DNA of 64,000 nt from Mucilaginibacter sp. CSA2-8R (GCF_038806765.1 NZ_CP152389.1:3968001-4032000), one strand, 5' to 3'. Shown: positions 1 to 10,020, counted from the first letter of the stretch. Made by a program: numbers and translations. Notes: generated from the sequence alone by a model not told the origin.

Positions 1-1280
1 CCTTTGATGTAGTCTGCTGCATCCTTAGTGGGCGTTTCGGTGCCCCGCTCCCAGGTATGGATAAACAGAAACTTCACGTTAGGATCCGCTTGATACTTGT
101 TTACGGCCATTTGCATAGCGGGGAACGATGCCTTACACGGACCGCACCAGGTTGCCCAAAAATCAAGCACCACTACTTTACCCCTCAGTTCCTGCAACGA
201 CACCTGCTTGCCGTTTAAATCAGTCAACGTAAAGTTAGGGGCTTGCTCTTTTACCATGTCGCGGGTAAGCGTTTTGCTCAGGTTTTCGAGATAGCTTTTG
301 CGGATAGCAGCGGCGTAGGTATCAAACCCGGCATCACTGCCTTTTACTTTACGGTATAAAGTTTTAAAAACTGCCACCATTTCTGGCGTGGCCCTACCCG
401 ATTTTATTACAGGCTCCAGTTTATCATAAGCTTCCTGGTTGCGATTAAGCCCCATTAGTATTTGTGCATAACGATAGTTAAGGCGTGGGTTAAGCGTGGT
501 AGAATTCTTAAATGCAATTTCTGAATACTTTAAGGCTTCAGCATATTTTTTTCTTTCAAACAAAATATCTGCGTACGTGCTGGTAAGGCTTGGATAGCCT
601 GATGCTGAAAATTTAGCAGCTCCGCTGTCGCCTTTTTTACCATCTATGTAAGAAAAAGCGTTTTCCATAGCCATACGGGCGTAGATCTCGGCCTTGGCTA
701 AATCGCCGTTCTTGCGTAAGGTTCCGGCCAATCCGCTGTAAGCATTACCTTTCCAAAAATCAGCCTGCAGCTTATTGATAAACTCAATGGCTTTAGCCGT
801 ATTTTTTTCTTCGGCATATTGTTGCGCTACCGCCGAAGCCGCATAATCATGAATTACACCATCTTCAATAGACCCGGTTTTAAACTTTTCGGGCGGAAAA
901 TCTTTTATCCACTTATAATAAGCTGCCTCTTTTGCTGCGCCGGTTTTAGCATCAAATACTGCCTTTTCAGCATTGTTGCGGGCAGCAATACCAGTCGGAA
1001 AACGCTTCAGTTGCTCAGCATATAAAGAATCCATAGACTTGTTGTTCTTTAAGCGATAGTAAAACTGCTCGGCCATTATCAAATCCTGCTCTTTGTTACT
1101 GGCACCCAACGAAACCAGTTTAGCATTCAGCCTGGCCTTATCGGCTGCATCAGTTGAGGCAACCAAGCGGTTAAGCATTTTAGCGGTAGTATCGGCCGGG
1201 GCTGTTTGTGCATTTGCACACTGGCCGGCTGCTGCTAACATAGCAAGCATACCGAGTTTTGTAATATAATTTTTCATCAT
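1..1280 (-). CDS. TlpA-like thioredoxin-fold protein (3' end outside window)
   Basis: Probable periplasmic thiol-disulfide oxidoreductase of the TlpA/AhpC-TSA group. The frame is open to the left edge, so the C-terminus is missing and about 426 residues are visible. It starts with a tandem ATG-ATG at 1275-1280, followed by a Sec-type signal peptide ending near residue 25 (ANAQ). A long helical, TPR-like middle region follows. The C-terminal thioredoxin domain carries FWATWCGPC with the redox cysteines at about residues 379 and 382. It lies 45 nt downstream of a SusD gene on the same strand, so it is probably the last gene of the ECF/FecR/SusC/SusD operon. TlpA-like proteins often follow SusCD pairs in Sphingobacteriales, but their role there is unclear. 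Family assignment is confident; partner proteins are unknown. Confidence 0.9.
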   Translation of the reverse strand, partial: MMKNYITKLGMLAMLAAAGQCANAQTAPADTTAKMLNRLVASTDAADKARLNAKLVSLGASNKEQDLIMAEQFYYRLKNNKSMDSLYAEQLKRFPTGIAARNNAEKAVFDAKTGAAKEAAYYKWIKDFPPEKFKTGSIEDGVIHDYAASAVAQQYAEEKNTAKAIEFINKLQADFWKGNAYSGLAGTLRKNGDLAKAEIYARMAMENAFSYIDGKKGDSGAAKFSASGYPSLTSTYADILFERKKYAEALKYSEIAFKNSTTLNPRLNYRYAQILMGLNRNQEAYDKLEPVIKSGRATPEMVAVFKTLYRKVKGSDAGFDTYAAAIRKSYLENLSKTLTRDMVKEQAPNFTLTDLNGKQVSLQELRGKVVVLDFWATWCGPCKASFPAMQMAVNKYQADPNVKFLFIHTWERGTETPTKDAADYIK

Positions 1281-1325
1281 TGTTTAATTACTAATGAGCG
1301 TTACCTATTTTATATAATGATTTGA

Positions 1326-2732
1326 TTAATAGCCAGGATTTTGTGTAAGTGCTGGGTTTTGTTGGCGTTGCACATCGGGTATCGGGAACAATAAAGAGCG
1401 TGTCGCATTCCACGTAGATGGCTTTAATCTGCTTAAAACAGCATTTGCCTGACCGGTTCTAAGCAAATCAAACCAACGATGCCCGTACTCACCAAATAAC
1501 TCTACCTTACGTTCCTGTGCTGCAGCATTTAACAAAGCCGTTGAGGTGGCACTATTGCCAGCACTTAAATTGGGCAAACCTGCACGGTTCCGTATAACAT
1601 TAATATCTGCCACAGCGCCCGATAAATTACCGGTTTGCGCACGGGCCTCGGCCCTTATCAAATACTGCTCGGCCAGGCGTAACACTACGTTAAACTCATT
1701 ACCCGCCCCGGCGGTAGCTGCCGTATAAACTTTGTACTTATTGATACGATAAAACTTAGAACTGCTGGTGGCCGAATCTACCCAGTTTGTTTTACGGTTA
1801 TCGCCGGCTTCAAAACTATTAGCAATGTTACTGGTAAGGGTGTATGTTGGTAAGGTGCCCGGAGTGGCCGTTGGTGATGTACGGTATGACTGTACAAAGC
1901 CGGAGAAGCCGTAAAATGTAGCAAATTGCAAAATGGTTTCGTTACTAGTGTTAATAAACACGTTAGGCGTAGTTGCCAAAGTGTAAGTACCCGAATTGAT
2001 AACCTGTGTAGACTGCGTTTCTGCATTGGCATAATCTTTACGATACAAGTACACTCTCGCCAGTAAGGCAGTGGCGGCGAGTTGGTTTACCCGGCTTCTT
2101 AATGTGCCTACATAAGTTGTCGGCAACAGACCCTGAGCCTCACGTAAATCGGCAATAATGGATGTCCATACGGCATCGGCAGAAGCCCGTGGTAAATATG
2201 CGTTAGTTAAAGGATCCTCCCCTACTAAAGGCACACCCCCGTAGTAGTTAACTAGGTAAAAGTTAACCCAGGCCCTAAAAAACTTGGCTTCGCCTAACAA
2301 CTGCGACTTTACAGCAGGCGATAAGGTGGTTGATTTAGTAATACCCGCAATAGCGCTGTTAGCTACCAGCAGTTCTGAGTAAGCATTTCCCCAAAAACCA
2401 GCATTGGTAGTGTTGCCTATAGAAATTTGATTGTTCTCAATCTCTGCAATTTCAGGTGTGGTATTGAGGTTAAAATGTAGTTCGTCGCTGCTAACGCCGC
2501 CATAAAAAGTGATGGCTTGCTGCAAAGGGGCCATGCTGCCAAAAATGCCATAATTGTATAAAGCCAACACTGCAGCCGTAGCTGTCGCATCCGTTTGGTA
2601 GGCCGTACTTGCTTCTATTTTATTTTGAGGGGCATCCAGTTCAACCAATTTTTTACATCCGGTGGTATAAATGATAGCCGGTAGCATCACACCTGTGGCT
2701 AAAAACTTTATTTTGTTATAAATATTTTTCAT
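1326..2732 (-). CDS. SusD/RagB-family outer-membrane lipoprotein
   Basis: Surface lipoprotein that would cap the neighbouring SusC barrel and capture substrate for TonB-dependent uptake. It has 468 residues. The signal peptide ends in a lipobox with the acylated cysteine at residue 26 (TTGC followed by KK). The middle contains SusD-type helical repeats (RAWVNFYLVNYYGGVPLV; LLARVYLYRKDYANAETQS). The C-terminus has the usual RHWFDL-like segment (GHRWFDLLRTGQA) and ends in LFPIPDVQRQQNPALTQNPGY-type sequence typical of RagB/SusD. It begins 13 nt after the SusC stop. No glycoside hydrolase lies in this operon, so the substrate cannot be predicted; a protein- or peptide-derived ligand is possible given the linked TlpA protein. 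Confidence 0.93.
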   Translation of the reverse strand: MKNIYNKIKFLATGVMLPAIIYTTGCKKLVELDAPQNKIEASTAYQTDATATAAVLALYNYGIFGSMAPLQQAITFYGGVSSDELHFNLNTTPEIAEIENNQISIGNTTNAGFWGNAYSELLVANSAIAGITKSTTLSPAVKSQLLGEAKFFRAWVNFYLVNYYGGVPLVGEDPLTNAYLPRASADAVWTSIIADLREAQGLLPTTYVGTLRSRVNQLAATALLARVYLYRKDYANAETQSTQVINSGTYTLATTPNVFINTSNETILQFATFYGFSGFVQSYRTSPTATPGTLPTYTLTSNIANSFEAGDNRKTNWVDSATSSSKFYRINKYKVYTAATAGAGNEFNVVLRLAEQYLIRAEARAQTGNLSGAVADINVIRNRAGLPNLSAGNSATSTALLNAAAQERKVELFGEYGHRWFDLLRTGQANAVLSRLKPSTWNATRSLLFPIPDVQRQQNPALTQNPGY

Positions 2733-2745
2733 GTGAATGTGCTTT

Positions 2746-5700
2746 TTAGAATGAACAGTTAAGACCTAAAACCATGGTACGCAATTGGGGCATGGCGATA
2801 AACTGGCCCGTTCCAAGTCCGGGAGCTGCTCCAGAAACTGTAGTTTCGGGGTCGTAAGTATATTTCTGTTTAGCCCAGGTGCGTAAATTTTCGCCGCGCG
2901 CAAATACGTTCAGGTTAGAAAATCCGATAGTTTTAACCCAGGCCTTCGGCAAATTGTAACTGATACTAACTGTCTTTAATTTGATAAAAGAGGCATCCCC
3001 CCAGTTGGCGTCGGACGAATTGTAATTAAAGTAAGGCGTGGTACCAGCGGTAGTTGCTCCCGGATATTGTGTATTATCACCCGGTTTCATCCAGCGTTGC
3101 AACGCCGTAACATTTTGGTTGGTCATGCCCGAGCCGTACGGTATAGATGAGCTGTTGTTAAGGTATCCCATGCGGTGGTTAAACTGAAAAAACACATTAA
3201 GCTCGAAACCACGATAGCTAAAGCTGTTATTGACACCGCCATAATATGGATGCCCAAGCGGTGCCGGAGCCCGATCGCCACCAAATGTAATGGCACCATC
3301 GCCGTTTAAATCCTGATAAGTAGGCACGCCTGTAGCAGGATTTATACCGGTAAACTTGTATAACTGTATTGCATTTATTGGCTGACCAACAATGTAGCTG
3401 GATGAGTTAAACAGCTGCGCCGGGTTATTTATTTGGAGAATTTCGTTGCGCAGAATGGTTAAGTTGATATTAGTGCTCCACCTAAACAATTTGGTTTGCA
3501 CGTTGGTAGAGTTTAATTCAAACTCGAAACCCTGATTTTGCAAAACGGCCGGGAAATTTGCGGTAAAACTGTTAAAGCCCGCCTGTGTTGGTAAAATAAT
3601 GTTCACCAGCTGGTCTGACGACCGGTTGCGGAAATAATCTGCTTTAACATAAATGCGGTCTTTTAAAAAGCCCAATTCAACGGCTAAATCCAGTTTTTTG
3701 TTGGTTTCCCAATGCAAGTCGGGATTTGGCACGTTAGAAGGATAAACAATAGACTGGCCCTGGTAACTGTTGGCAGAACCGGTCGTATTAAAATACGGAT
3801 TATATTGATAGTTCTGAATTTGGTCGTTTCCGGTTAAGCCATAACTGCCGCGCAGCTTTCCGAAGCTCAGCCACGAAACATTTTTCATCCACGATTCCTG
3901 GGTGAAAATCCAGCCGGCGCCCACCGCCCAAAAATTCCCGAAACGATTATTGATACCAAATCGTGACGAACCATCTCTACGGTAAGTGGCATCCACCAAA
4001 TATTTGCCGCCCCAGTTATAATTTAAACGCCCAAATATGGCAGCATACTTATAATCTGAGTTATTACTTCCGTTATTTACAATGGCAGCGGCGTTATTAA
4101 TATTTCCAATTAAAGCATCACTGCTAAAACCTGTTCCTATTAAATTGATACCATCGGCAATGGTACGCTGAATGGTACCACCTACCAAAGCCTGAATATT
4201 ACCGCCCCATACTTCGCGCTGGTATTCCAGTTGCGGCTCTATGATATAATTATTGTTGGTGTTATTAGCATACTGCAACCTGTTGGTAGGTGCGGCCAGA
4301 TTAACGCTTGCTGGGTTTAAAGAAGTTAATGGCGTTTGCAGCGTTTGTTTAATACCGGTGGCCGTGTAGCCAAGGTTAACCTTAGCTCTCAGGCCAGGCA
4401 ACAACTGATAATAGGCATTTAAATTACCTATCAGGTTGGTGGTTACGTTTGATGTCGGCCTTAACAAATATGCCATTGGGTTGGTAAACGACGGGTTCCA
4501 GTACAAACTACCGTCAGCATTGTAAAGCGGCAAGTTTGGAGGCAGGTTGTACAACTGAGACAAATCGGTACTAATCAGGTTATTTTGCATGTAACCATAA
4601 TTTACGCTCAGATCTATGCCAAACTTTTGGTCTGCACTTTTGTGACCTGCATTTAACCGGTTTGAGAAAGTGTTAGCACCAAAACTGCCTGGAAACACAG
4701 TACCCTCGCGGCGGTAATTAGAGCTGAACAAAAAAGTATTTTGCGCGCTGCCGCCAGAGATAGAAATATCGGCGTTAGTAGTGTGTGCCGTACCTCCAAC
4801 CAATTCTTTTTGCCAGTTAGTCGTGTTATTCTGGTCCCACACCAGCAAATCAGGTGCGTTGGCGGTTGTTGGGGTAACGCCCGAGGCTGCGAAAGCTGCC
4901 CGGCGCATGGCCAGATAGTCAGGCGTGCTGAGCATGTCAATGAAATGCCCTATTTTGCCTGCTCCCTGGTAAAAATTTACGTTAAATTTAGTGTTGCCTG
5001 CTTTGCCCTTTTTTGTAGTGATTAACACTACGCCATTGGCACCTTTAGAACCATAAATAGCGGTTGCATCCGCGTCCTTTAAAACGTCGATGCGCTCAAT
5101 ATCATCCGGATTAATCATGCTTAGCGGACTAATCTCTCCTCCGTTAGCGCCGCTAACGCCATAAGCATTTAAACCATCCGTTGCTGGTACGCTTCCGTTA
5201 AACAAAGTAAAAGGCACCCCATCAATAAGGTACAATGGCAGTGTCCCACTGTTAAATGAGCCAATACCCCTGATTTGTACCCTGAAACCACTACCCGGTA
5301 AACCATTATTTTGCGTAAGCTGAACGCCCGGCAGACGGCCCTGCAGTGCAGCCAGCGGGTTAGATACCGGCTGATTTTCAATCTCTTTAGACGTTAATGA
5401 ACTTACCGAACCTGTGTTGTTACGGCGCGTAGTTGTGCTGTAACCAATCACTTGCACTTCATCTATAGAACCGGCGGCCGGTTGTAAACGGATATCTAAC
5501 GGCGCAGAACCCTTAACCGGCACTTCGCGGGTTTGATAGCCTATAAAAGAGAATACCAATACGTTTTGCCCGTCTGGCACTTCTAAACTAAAATAACCTT
5601 CGGCATTGGTGATGGCAGTAACCGGGTTGCGCTCTTTGGTGCGCACAGTTACACCGGGCATAGGTTGGTTACGCTCATCCCTAACCGTACCGGTTACCCT

Positions 5701-6168
5701 TATGGTCTGGGCGACCTCCCGAACTACAACCGGCGCATCAGTTTTAGTAACCGGAGCCTCGGTTTCTTTGAGTGGCGATATAATAATCCGGTTACCATCT
5801 TGGTGGTAGCCCAAACCGGTACCCCCCAGCAATAGTGCCAGGGTTTCGGCTACGCTGCGCGACTGCGCATCAATGTTTACCTGTTTTACAGCGTTAACGC
5901 GCGCCGAAGGATAAAAGATGCTGAAGCCCGATTGCGCTTGTAATTTACGCAATGCGGCTTTGAGGGATTCACGGTTAACGTGTAGCTGCACCTTAGTGCC
6001 CTGCAGGCTTTGTGCATTAGTTAGAGTAGCGGCAAATAAAGATGAACTGATAATCAATATCGCTCCGCAGCAAACGCTTAATTTCATGAAAAACAGCCAG
6101 TTGATTCGTAAAAACTTCTTAAAATAGGAACGGAGATTTCCCATTGCAAAAGCAGTATCTTTTTGCAT
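2746..6168 (-). CDS. SusC/RagA TonB-linked outer-membrane receptor with STN domain
   Basis: TonB-dependent outer-membrane transporter of 1140 residues. Visible order: an unusually long basic N-terminus, a hydrophobic signal segment at about residues 32-48, an STN signalling domain at about 60-132, a carboxypeptidase-regulatory-like domain at about 157-228, a TonB-box-like stretch near 246 (DEVQVIGY), a plug domain at about 252-370 containing LQGRLPGV and IRGIGS, then the beta-barrel ending in LNCSF with a terminal aromatic residue. The STN domain fits regulation by the upstream FecR/ECF pair, through contact of STN with periplasmic FecR. M9 and M28 are alternative starts; M28 would leave a standard signal peptide. 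Confidence 0.95.
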   Translation of the reverse strand: MQKDTAFAMGNLRSYFKKFLRINWLFFMKLSVCCGAILIISSSLFAATLTNAQSLQGTKVQLHVNRESLKAALRKLQAQSGFSIFYPSARVNAVKQVNIDAQSRSVAETLALLLGGTGLGYHQDGNRIIISPLKETEAPVTKTDAPVVVREVAQTIRVTGTVRDERNQPMPGVTVRTKERNPVTAITNAEGYFSLEVPDGQNVLVFSFIGYQTREVPVKGSAPLDIRLQPAAGSIDEVQVIGYSTTTRRNNTGSVSSLTSKEIENQPVSNPLAALQGRLPGVQLTQNNGLPGSGFRVQIRGIGSFNSGTLPLYLIDGVPFTLFNGSVPATDGLNAYGVSGANGGEISPLSMINPDDIERIDVLKDADATAIYGSKGANGVVLITTKKGKAGNTKFNVNFYQGAGKIGHFIDMLSTPDYLAMRRAAFAASGVTPTTANAPDLLVWDQNNTTNWQKELVGGTAHTTNADISISGGSAQNTFLFSSNYRREGTVFPGSFGANTFSNRLNAGHKSADQKFGIDLSVNYGYMQNNLISTDLSQLYNLPPNLPLYNADGSLYWNPSFTNPMAYLLRPTSNVTTNLIGNLNAYYQLLPGLRAKVNLGYTATGIKQTLQTPLTSLNPASVNLAAPTNRLQYANNTNNNYIIEPQLEYQREVWGGNIQALVGGTIQRTIADGINLIGTGFSSDALIGNINNAAAIVNNGSNNSDYKYAAIFGRLNYNWGGKYLVDATYRRDGSSRFGINNRFGNFWAVGAGWIFTQESWMKNVSWLSFGKLRGSYGLTGNDQIQNYQYNPYFNTTGSANSYQGQSIVYPSNVPNPDLHWETNKKLDLAVELGFLKDRIYVKADYFRNRSSDQLVNIILPTQAGFNSFTANFPAVLQNQGFEFELNSTNVQTKLFRWSTNINLTILRNEILQINNPAQLFNSSSYIVGQPINAIQLYKFTGINPATGVPTYQDLNGDGAITFGGDRAPAPLGHPYYGGVNNSFSYRGFELNVFFQFNHRMGYLNNSSSIPYGSGMTNQNVTALQRWMKPGDNTQYPGATTAGTTPYFNYNSSDANWGDASFIKLKTVSISYNLPKAWVKTIGFSNLNVFARGENLRTWAKQKYTYDPETTVSGAAPGLGTGQFIAMPQLRTMVLGLNCSF

Positions 6169-6212
6169 TATTTGTATAAGTTAAAAAATTAGTCAAATAA
6201 GATTTTTAATTA

Positions 6213-6250
6213 AACTCCTCATCGCTGTCCAAGGCCGGGGAGTTTTTTTT
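6213..6250 (-). promoter_or_regulatory. hairpin in the leader between fecR and susC
   Basis: A 6-bp inverted repeat (AACTCC at 6213-6218, GGAGTT at 6239-6244) has a G+C-rich loop and eight T residues on the plus-strand side. It sits in the 200-nt gap between the anti-sigma and SusC genes, about 45 nt before the SusC start. On the transcribed minus strand the stem is followed by a moderately T-rich stretch. It could attenuate or separate sigma/anti-sigma transcripts from susC. Structure is seen; function is inferred. Confidence 0.45.
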
Positions 6251-6368
6251 GTAAGATGCGCATCCGGCACACCGTTACTTTCTTTATACTGCTTAATCAG
6301 GCTGGGTAATAGTACATCATAGCGTTATTAATTAGAGGTTGGGGATTTCTTTTATATTTCGGTTTGTT

Positions 6369-7343
6369 TTAATTACAGCCAGCACCGTCTAATGTCACGG
6401 TTTTACCATCCGTTGCAAAAGACGCGTCTATGGTTCCTGTCAATGCCTGCAATACCTGGCTTAGGGTTTCGGTTCCATTGAAACGGCCGGTAATCAGGCA
6501 TTTTTCTAAATTTTTACTCTTAAAGTTTACACTCACATTGTAGCGCCGGCTCAGGCGTTCGGCCAGTTGTTTAAAAGGCATATCCTCAAACTGCATATCG
6601 CTCTTAGCCCAGGTAATGGCATTCAACGCTTCCACATTTTCCTGTAAAACTTTTTTATTTATGGCATTATAAACCAGTTGCTGGTTAGGCAGCAAGGTGG
6701 CTAATAGGTGCTGTTTAGCATCTGATACGCTTACCTTACCCCTGCTCACGGATACCACCACCTGCTGGCCATAATTAGCCTTGATGTTAAAAGCTGTACC
6801 CAGCACCGTTGTTTTTATGTTGCCGGCGTATATCACAAAAGGGTTGGCTGCCATATGTTTCACATCAAAAAAAGCCTCGCCTTTTAAATGCACTTCACGC
6901 ACGCGACCGTTCAACGCATATCGTATGGAACTGCCAGAGCGTAGCACTACGGTACTACTATCAGGCAGTACTACAAAACGATTTTCGGAAAGCACTGCGG
7001 GCGCTACAACGGCTACCGGGCGGTCAATTACAGTATAATTTTTTCGGGTAATAAATAGATAACCGGCGCAAACAGTAACAACCAAAAAGATGGCGGCGGC
7101 ATAACGATATAAATTACGTTGCCAGAGTTTTTTTACAGGAGCGTCGTCGGTTTTGATATGCTGATAAAGATGCAACAGCATACGCTGCTCTAACGCCTGC
7201 TCCTCCAGAGCTGAGTTTGTATGCCAAACAGCTTCATGCGCACTTTGCTCCCGATACCATTGGTCAAGCTGTTGCTTTTCCTGTTCGGTAGCGGTTCCGT
7301 CGAGATATTTTTCTATCAGGGCGAGTAACTGTTCGTCTTTCAT
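6369..7343 (-). CDS. FecR-family anti-sigma factor
   Basis: Single-pass inner-membrane anti-sigma regulator of 324 residues. The cytoplasmic N-terminal part starts MKDEQLLALIEKYLDGTAT, a length typical for binding the sigma factor. A transmembrane helix lies at about residues 79-97, then a periplasmic FecR domain at about 122-215 (RFVVLPDSSTVVLRSGS, FDVKH, VLGTAFNIKA) and a C-terminal DUF4974-type domain at about 245-318 (FEDMPFKQLAERLSRRYNV). The C-terminal domain resembles an STN fold and probably meets the STN domain of the SusC encoded 200 nt downstream. It is 174 nt downstream of the sigma gene on the same strand. Confidence 0.93.
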   Translation of the reverse strand: MKDEQLLALIEKYLDGTATEQEKQQLDQWYREQSAHEAVWHTNSALEEQALEQRMLLHLYQHIKTDDAPVKKLWQRNLYRYAAAIFLVVTVCAGYLFITRKNYTVIDRPVAVVAPAVLSENRFVVLPDSSTVVLRSGSSIRYALNGRVREVHLKGEAFFDVKHMAANPFVIYAGNIKTTVLGTAFNIKANYGQQVVVSVSRGKVSVSDAKQHLLATLLPNQQLVYNAINKKVLQENVEALNAITWAKSDMQFEDMPFKQLAERLSRRYNVSVNFKSKNLEKCLITGRFNGTETLSQVLQALTGTIDASFATDGKTVTLDGAGCN

Positions 7344-7517
7344 GCAAAAATGATTGCGTTTAAAAGATAGTTACACAAACCACCAAGCCACCCTTAGTCT
7401 AAACGCAGTTTTTTTTTAAAATTTTCTTAAAACAGCAGAGAGATGTTCATTAATCATCAAAAAAAGCACAACCAAACCATCAAAATAATAATAAACCAAC
7501 GATTTAGGTTGGTATTT

Positions 7518-8093
7518 TTAATAATTGCGTAAGAAAATAAATAAAAGCATCATACCAATACTCCTTAACGAGAGGCGAATAACTTTTAAGGCTTTAGTGA
7601 GATGGGCTTCGACCGTTTTTTCGGCAATATTCATTTGTAAGGCAATCTGAGATAGCGATTTGCCATGCTCGCGGCTGTATTTAAATACCAGTCGACATTT
7701 TTCGGGCAGTGTTTCGACAACACCGTTTATATATTCCTGTAAAAAACGGGCGTAAATTTTTTCGTCGTCAAAGTCGTGCAGCTTCTGCCCGTAAACGGCC
7801 ATGGCAATGTCGCTTCTGCGTTTTTGTCGTTGGATGGCTGTTAATACGGAAAACTTGGTAGCCGTAGCCAGGTAGGCTGGCAATGATTCAATTTGCACCT
7901 GTCCGCGCTTGTCCCACAGTTTAATTAAAACTTCCTGCACAATCTCTTCGGCTGCAACCTTATCCTGGGTATGATTATAGGCGATAGCCAGCAATTTTCG
8001 CCAGTACCTGTGGTAGATTTCTGCAATAGCGAACTCTTCGCCCCTTTGGAGCGCTAAAGCCAAGTCGCTGTCAGATAATTCTTGCGTATTCAT
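7518..8093 (-). CDS. ECF RNA polymerase sigma factor (FecI-like)
   Basis: Extracytoplasmic-function sigma factor of 191 residues. Region 2 is at about residues 25-90 (AIAEIYHRYWRKLLAIAY, AAEEIVQEVLIKLWDKR). Region 4 is at about 130-178 (LPEKCRLVFKYSREHGKS, IALQMNIAEKTVEAHL). The hydrophobic C-terminal tail (MMLLFIFL) is common in Sphingobacteriales SusC-linked sigma factors. Being first in the sigma/FecR/SusC/SusD/TlpA array, it probably activates that operon when substrate occupies SusC. The terminator at 8235-8265 separates it from the upstream dsbD gene. Confidence 0.94.
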   Translation of the reverse strand: MNTQELSDSDLALALQRGEEFAIAEIYHRYWRKLLAIAYNHTQDKVAAEEIVQEVLIKLWDKRGQVQIESLPAYLATATKFSVLTAIQRQKRRSDIAMAVYGQKLHDFDDEKIYARFLQEYINGVVETLPEKCRLVFKYSREHGKSLSQIALQMNIAEKTVEAHLTKALKVIRLSLRSIGMMLLFIFLRNY

Positions 8094-8234
8094 TTACCGT
8101 TAGGCCAATATAACAATTTATTAACATAACTCAACTTTCAAACAGCAGTCTTATATTCAGCCGATTGATTCGTTCTATAAGTCATATTAATAATACCGAG
8201 CATCTACAACACCGGCAGCGAGCTTATAAAACAA

Positions 8235-8265
8235 CAAAAGCATCGTCTTCAAGGGGATGCTTTTG
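8235..8265 (-). terminator. intrinsic terminator after dsbD
   Basis: A perfect 10-bp inverted repeat (CAAAAGCATC at 8235-8244, GATGCTTTTG at 8256-8265) with an 11-nt loop lies 52 nt past the dsbD stop codon. On the minus strand the stem is followed by TTGTTTTAT. The A/T-rich outer stem could also work in the other direction, but no plus-strand gene is nearby. Confidence 0.75.
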
Positions 8266-8316
8266 CTAAAAACTAAAAAATTAACTGAATCTTTATCACG
8301 AAAGAACAAATGAAGA

Positions 8317-9990
8317 CTATGGGCGAAAGGCGCTTAGTCCGCGTTGCAGGTATTGCAGATAACGGCTTACCTCAAAATCGGCGCCTTGCGGTTCGGTAAG
8401 AGGCTGCTCTGTTTGCGGGTTAAGCAACACATAAAACGGCTGCGAATTACTGTTAAACCGCGAGGCCTGTATGTCGCTGTTGAGGGCACCAATGGTGGTG
8501 ATGCGGCGGCCGCTGAACTTGCTGGTATATTGTTCGGCCGCAGGCAATTGCTCTTTGTCGTCAACATATAACTGGATAAGCACATACTGGTCGCGAATGA
8601 CGGGCAACACGGCTTTGTCGGTCCACACATTGGCTTCCATCTTACGGCAGTTTACGCAGGCATGGCCGGTAAAATCAATCATAACGGGCTTGCCTACCTT
8701 TTTGGCGTAGGCTACACCTTCGGCATAATCAAAAAACGGGTTCAGGCCGGCAGGTTTTTCAAATAAACCAGCATACTTGCGCGGAGTGTTATCAATTGCC
8801 GCAGCACTCGGGTCTGCACCTGCGGTCAGGCTGGCGGTATACAAATCAAAATCCTGGGTAGATTGCGGCGGTAAAAATGCGCTGATGCTTTTAAGCGGCG
8901 CTCCCCACAAACCGGGCACCATATATAAGGTAAAAGCCAGTACAACCATCGCCAGAAATAAGCGCGGCACGGTAAGATAAGCAAGCGTACTGTCGTGACT
9001 AAATTTTAGTTTACCCAACAGGTACAAGCCCATCAGGCCAAAAATAACAATCCACAATACCAGGAAGATTTCTCTGTCGAACCAGTGCCAGCGGTAAGCC
9101 AAGTCTACATTCGATAAAAACTTAAGTGCCAGGGCCAGTTCTAAAAAACCCAAAGTAACTTTAACGCTATTGAGCCAGCCGCCAGACTTAGGTAGCGCGC
9201 CCAACCAGCTCGGGAACATGGCGAACAAAGCAAAAGGAATTGCTAATGCTAATGAGAACCCCAGCATACCTATAGCAGGCCCTAACAGAGCCCCGCTTAC
9301 CGCCGCCTGTACCAGCAAGGTACCAATAATGGGCCCCGTGCAACTAAACGACACCAGCGATAAGGTGGCTGCCATAAAAAATATACCCAGCAACCCGCCT
9401 TTGTCCGACTGCTCATCCATACGGTTTACCCACTTGGCAGGAAGCGTGAGTTCGAAAGCGCCTAAAAACGATGTCGCAAAACCCACCAACAGTAGAAAGA
9501 AAACGAAGTTAAACACACCGTTGGTAGAGAGGCTGTTTAGGGCATCGGCACCAAAAACTATGGTGATGGCCAGCCCCAGCACCACGTAAATAAAAATGAT
9601 ACTCAACGCGTAAAAAACCGCCGTGCGGATGGCCTTTGCCCTAGACGTGGTGCTTTTAGTAAAATAACTAACCGTTAAAGGTAGCATCGGGAATATACAC
9701 GGCATCAGCAATGCGGCCAGTCCGCCTAAAAACCCGGCTAAAAATATGCTGCCGAGGGTTTGACTGGCACTGCTTGCCGGCTGCGGTTTAACAGCTGCTG
9801 CTTTTAACTTTTGCTGCGATTGATGCTGAGCAGTGCCGCTAACCATACTGTCAGCAGGTGCAGATTTCTCTGCTGGTTTGAACTCAATATCTGCGGTCGG
9901 GATGGTGTCCTGAACAGCTGCGGCAACGGCTAAGGGGTATAGCCAAAGCAGCAACATGCTCAAAATGAACAAACGCTTAATGTGATGCAA
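8317..9990 (-). CDS. dsbD: DsbD-type thiol:disulfide interchange protein (membrane and C-terminal thioredoxin domains)
   Basis: Carries reducing equivalents from the cytoplasm across the inner membrane to the periplasm. The 557 residues comprise a signal peptide, a low-complexity linker rich in Ala/Gln/Ser, a CcdA/DsbD-beta membrane domain at about residues 83-365 and a C-terminal thioredoxin-like gamma domain. The membrane domain shows both conserved cysteine contexts (LMPCIFPML and SFSCTGPI). The gamma-domain redox pair is C445 and C448 in GHACVNCRKME. The N-terminal alpha domain of classical DsbD is absent and appears as a separate gene 30 nt upstream. Together they form a split DsbD, which would feed electrons to periplasmic TlpA-like proteins. 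Confidence 0.92.
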   Translation of the reverse strand: MHHIKRLFILSMLLLWLYPLAVAAAVQDTIPTADIEFKPAEKSAPADSMVSGTAQHQSQQKLKAAAVKPQPASSASQTLGSIFLAGFLGGLAALLMPCIFPMLPLTVSYFTKSTTSRAKAIRTAVFYALSIIFIYVVLGLAITIVFGADALNSLSTNGVFNFVFFLLLVGFATSFLGAFELTLPAKWVNRMDEQSDKGGLLGIFFMAATLSLVSFSCTGPIIGTLLVQAAVSGALLGPAIGMLGFSLALAIPFALFAMFPSWLGALPKSGGWLNSVKVTLGFLELALALKFLSNVDLAYRWHWFDREIFLVLWIVIFGLMGLYLLGKLKFSHDSTLAYLTVPRLFLAMVVLAFTLYMVPGLWGAPLKSISAFLPPQSTQDFDLYTASLTAGADPSAAAIDNTPRKYAGLFEKPAGLNPFFDYAEGVAYAKKVGKPVMIDFTGHACVNCRKMEANVWTDKAVLPVIRDQYVLIQLYVDDKEQLPAAEQYTSKFSGRRITTIGALNSDIQASRFNSNSQPFYVLLNPQTEQPLTEPQGADFEVSRYLQYLQRGLSAFRP

Positions 9991-10020
9991 GGAAGTAAAA
10001 TTAATAAGTTGAAAGTTGGA

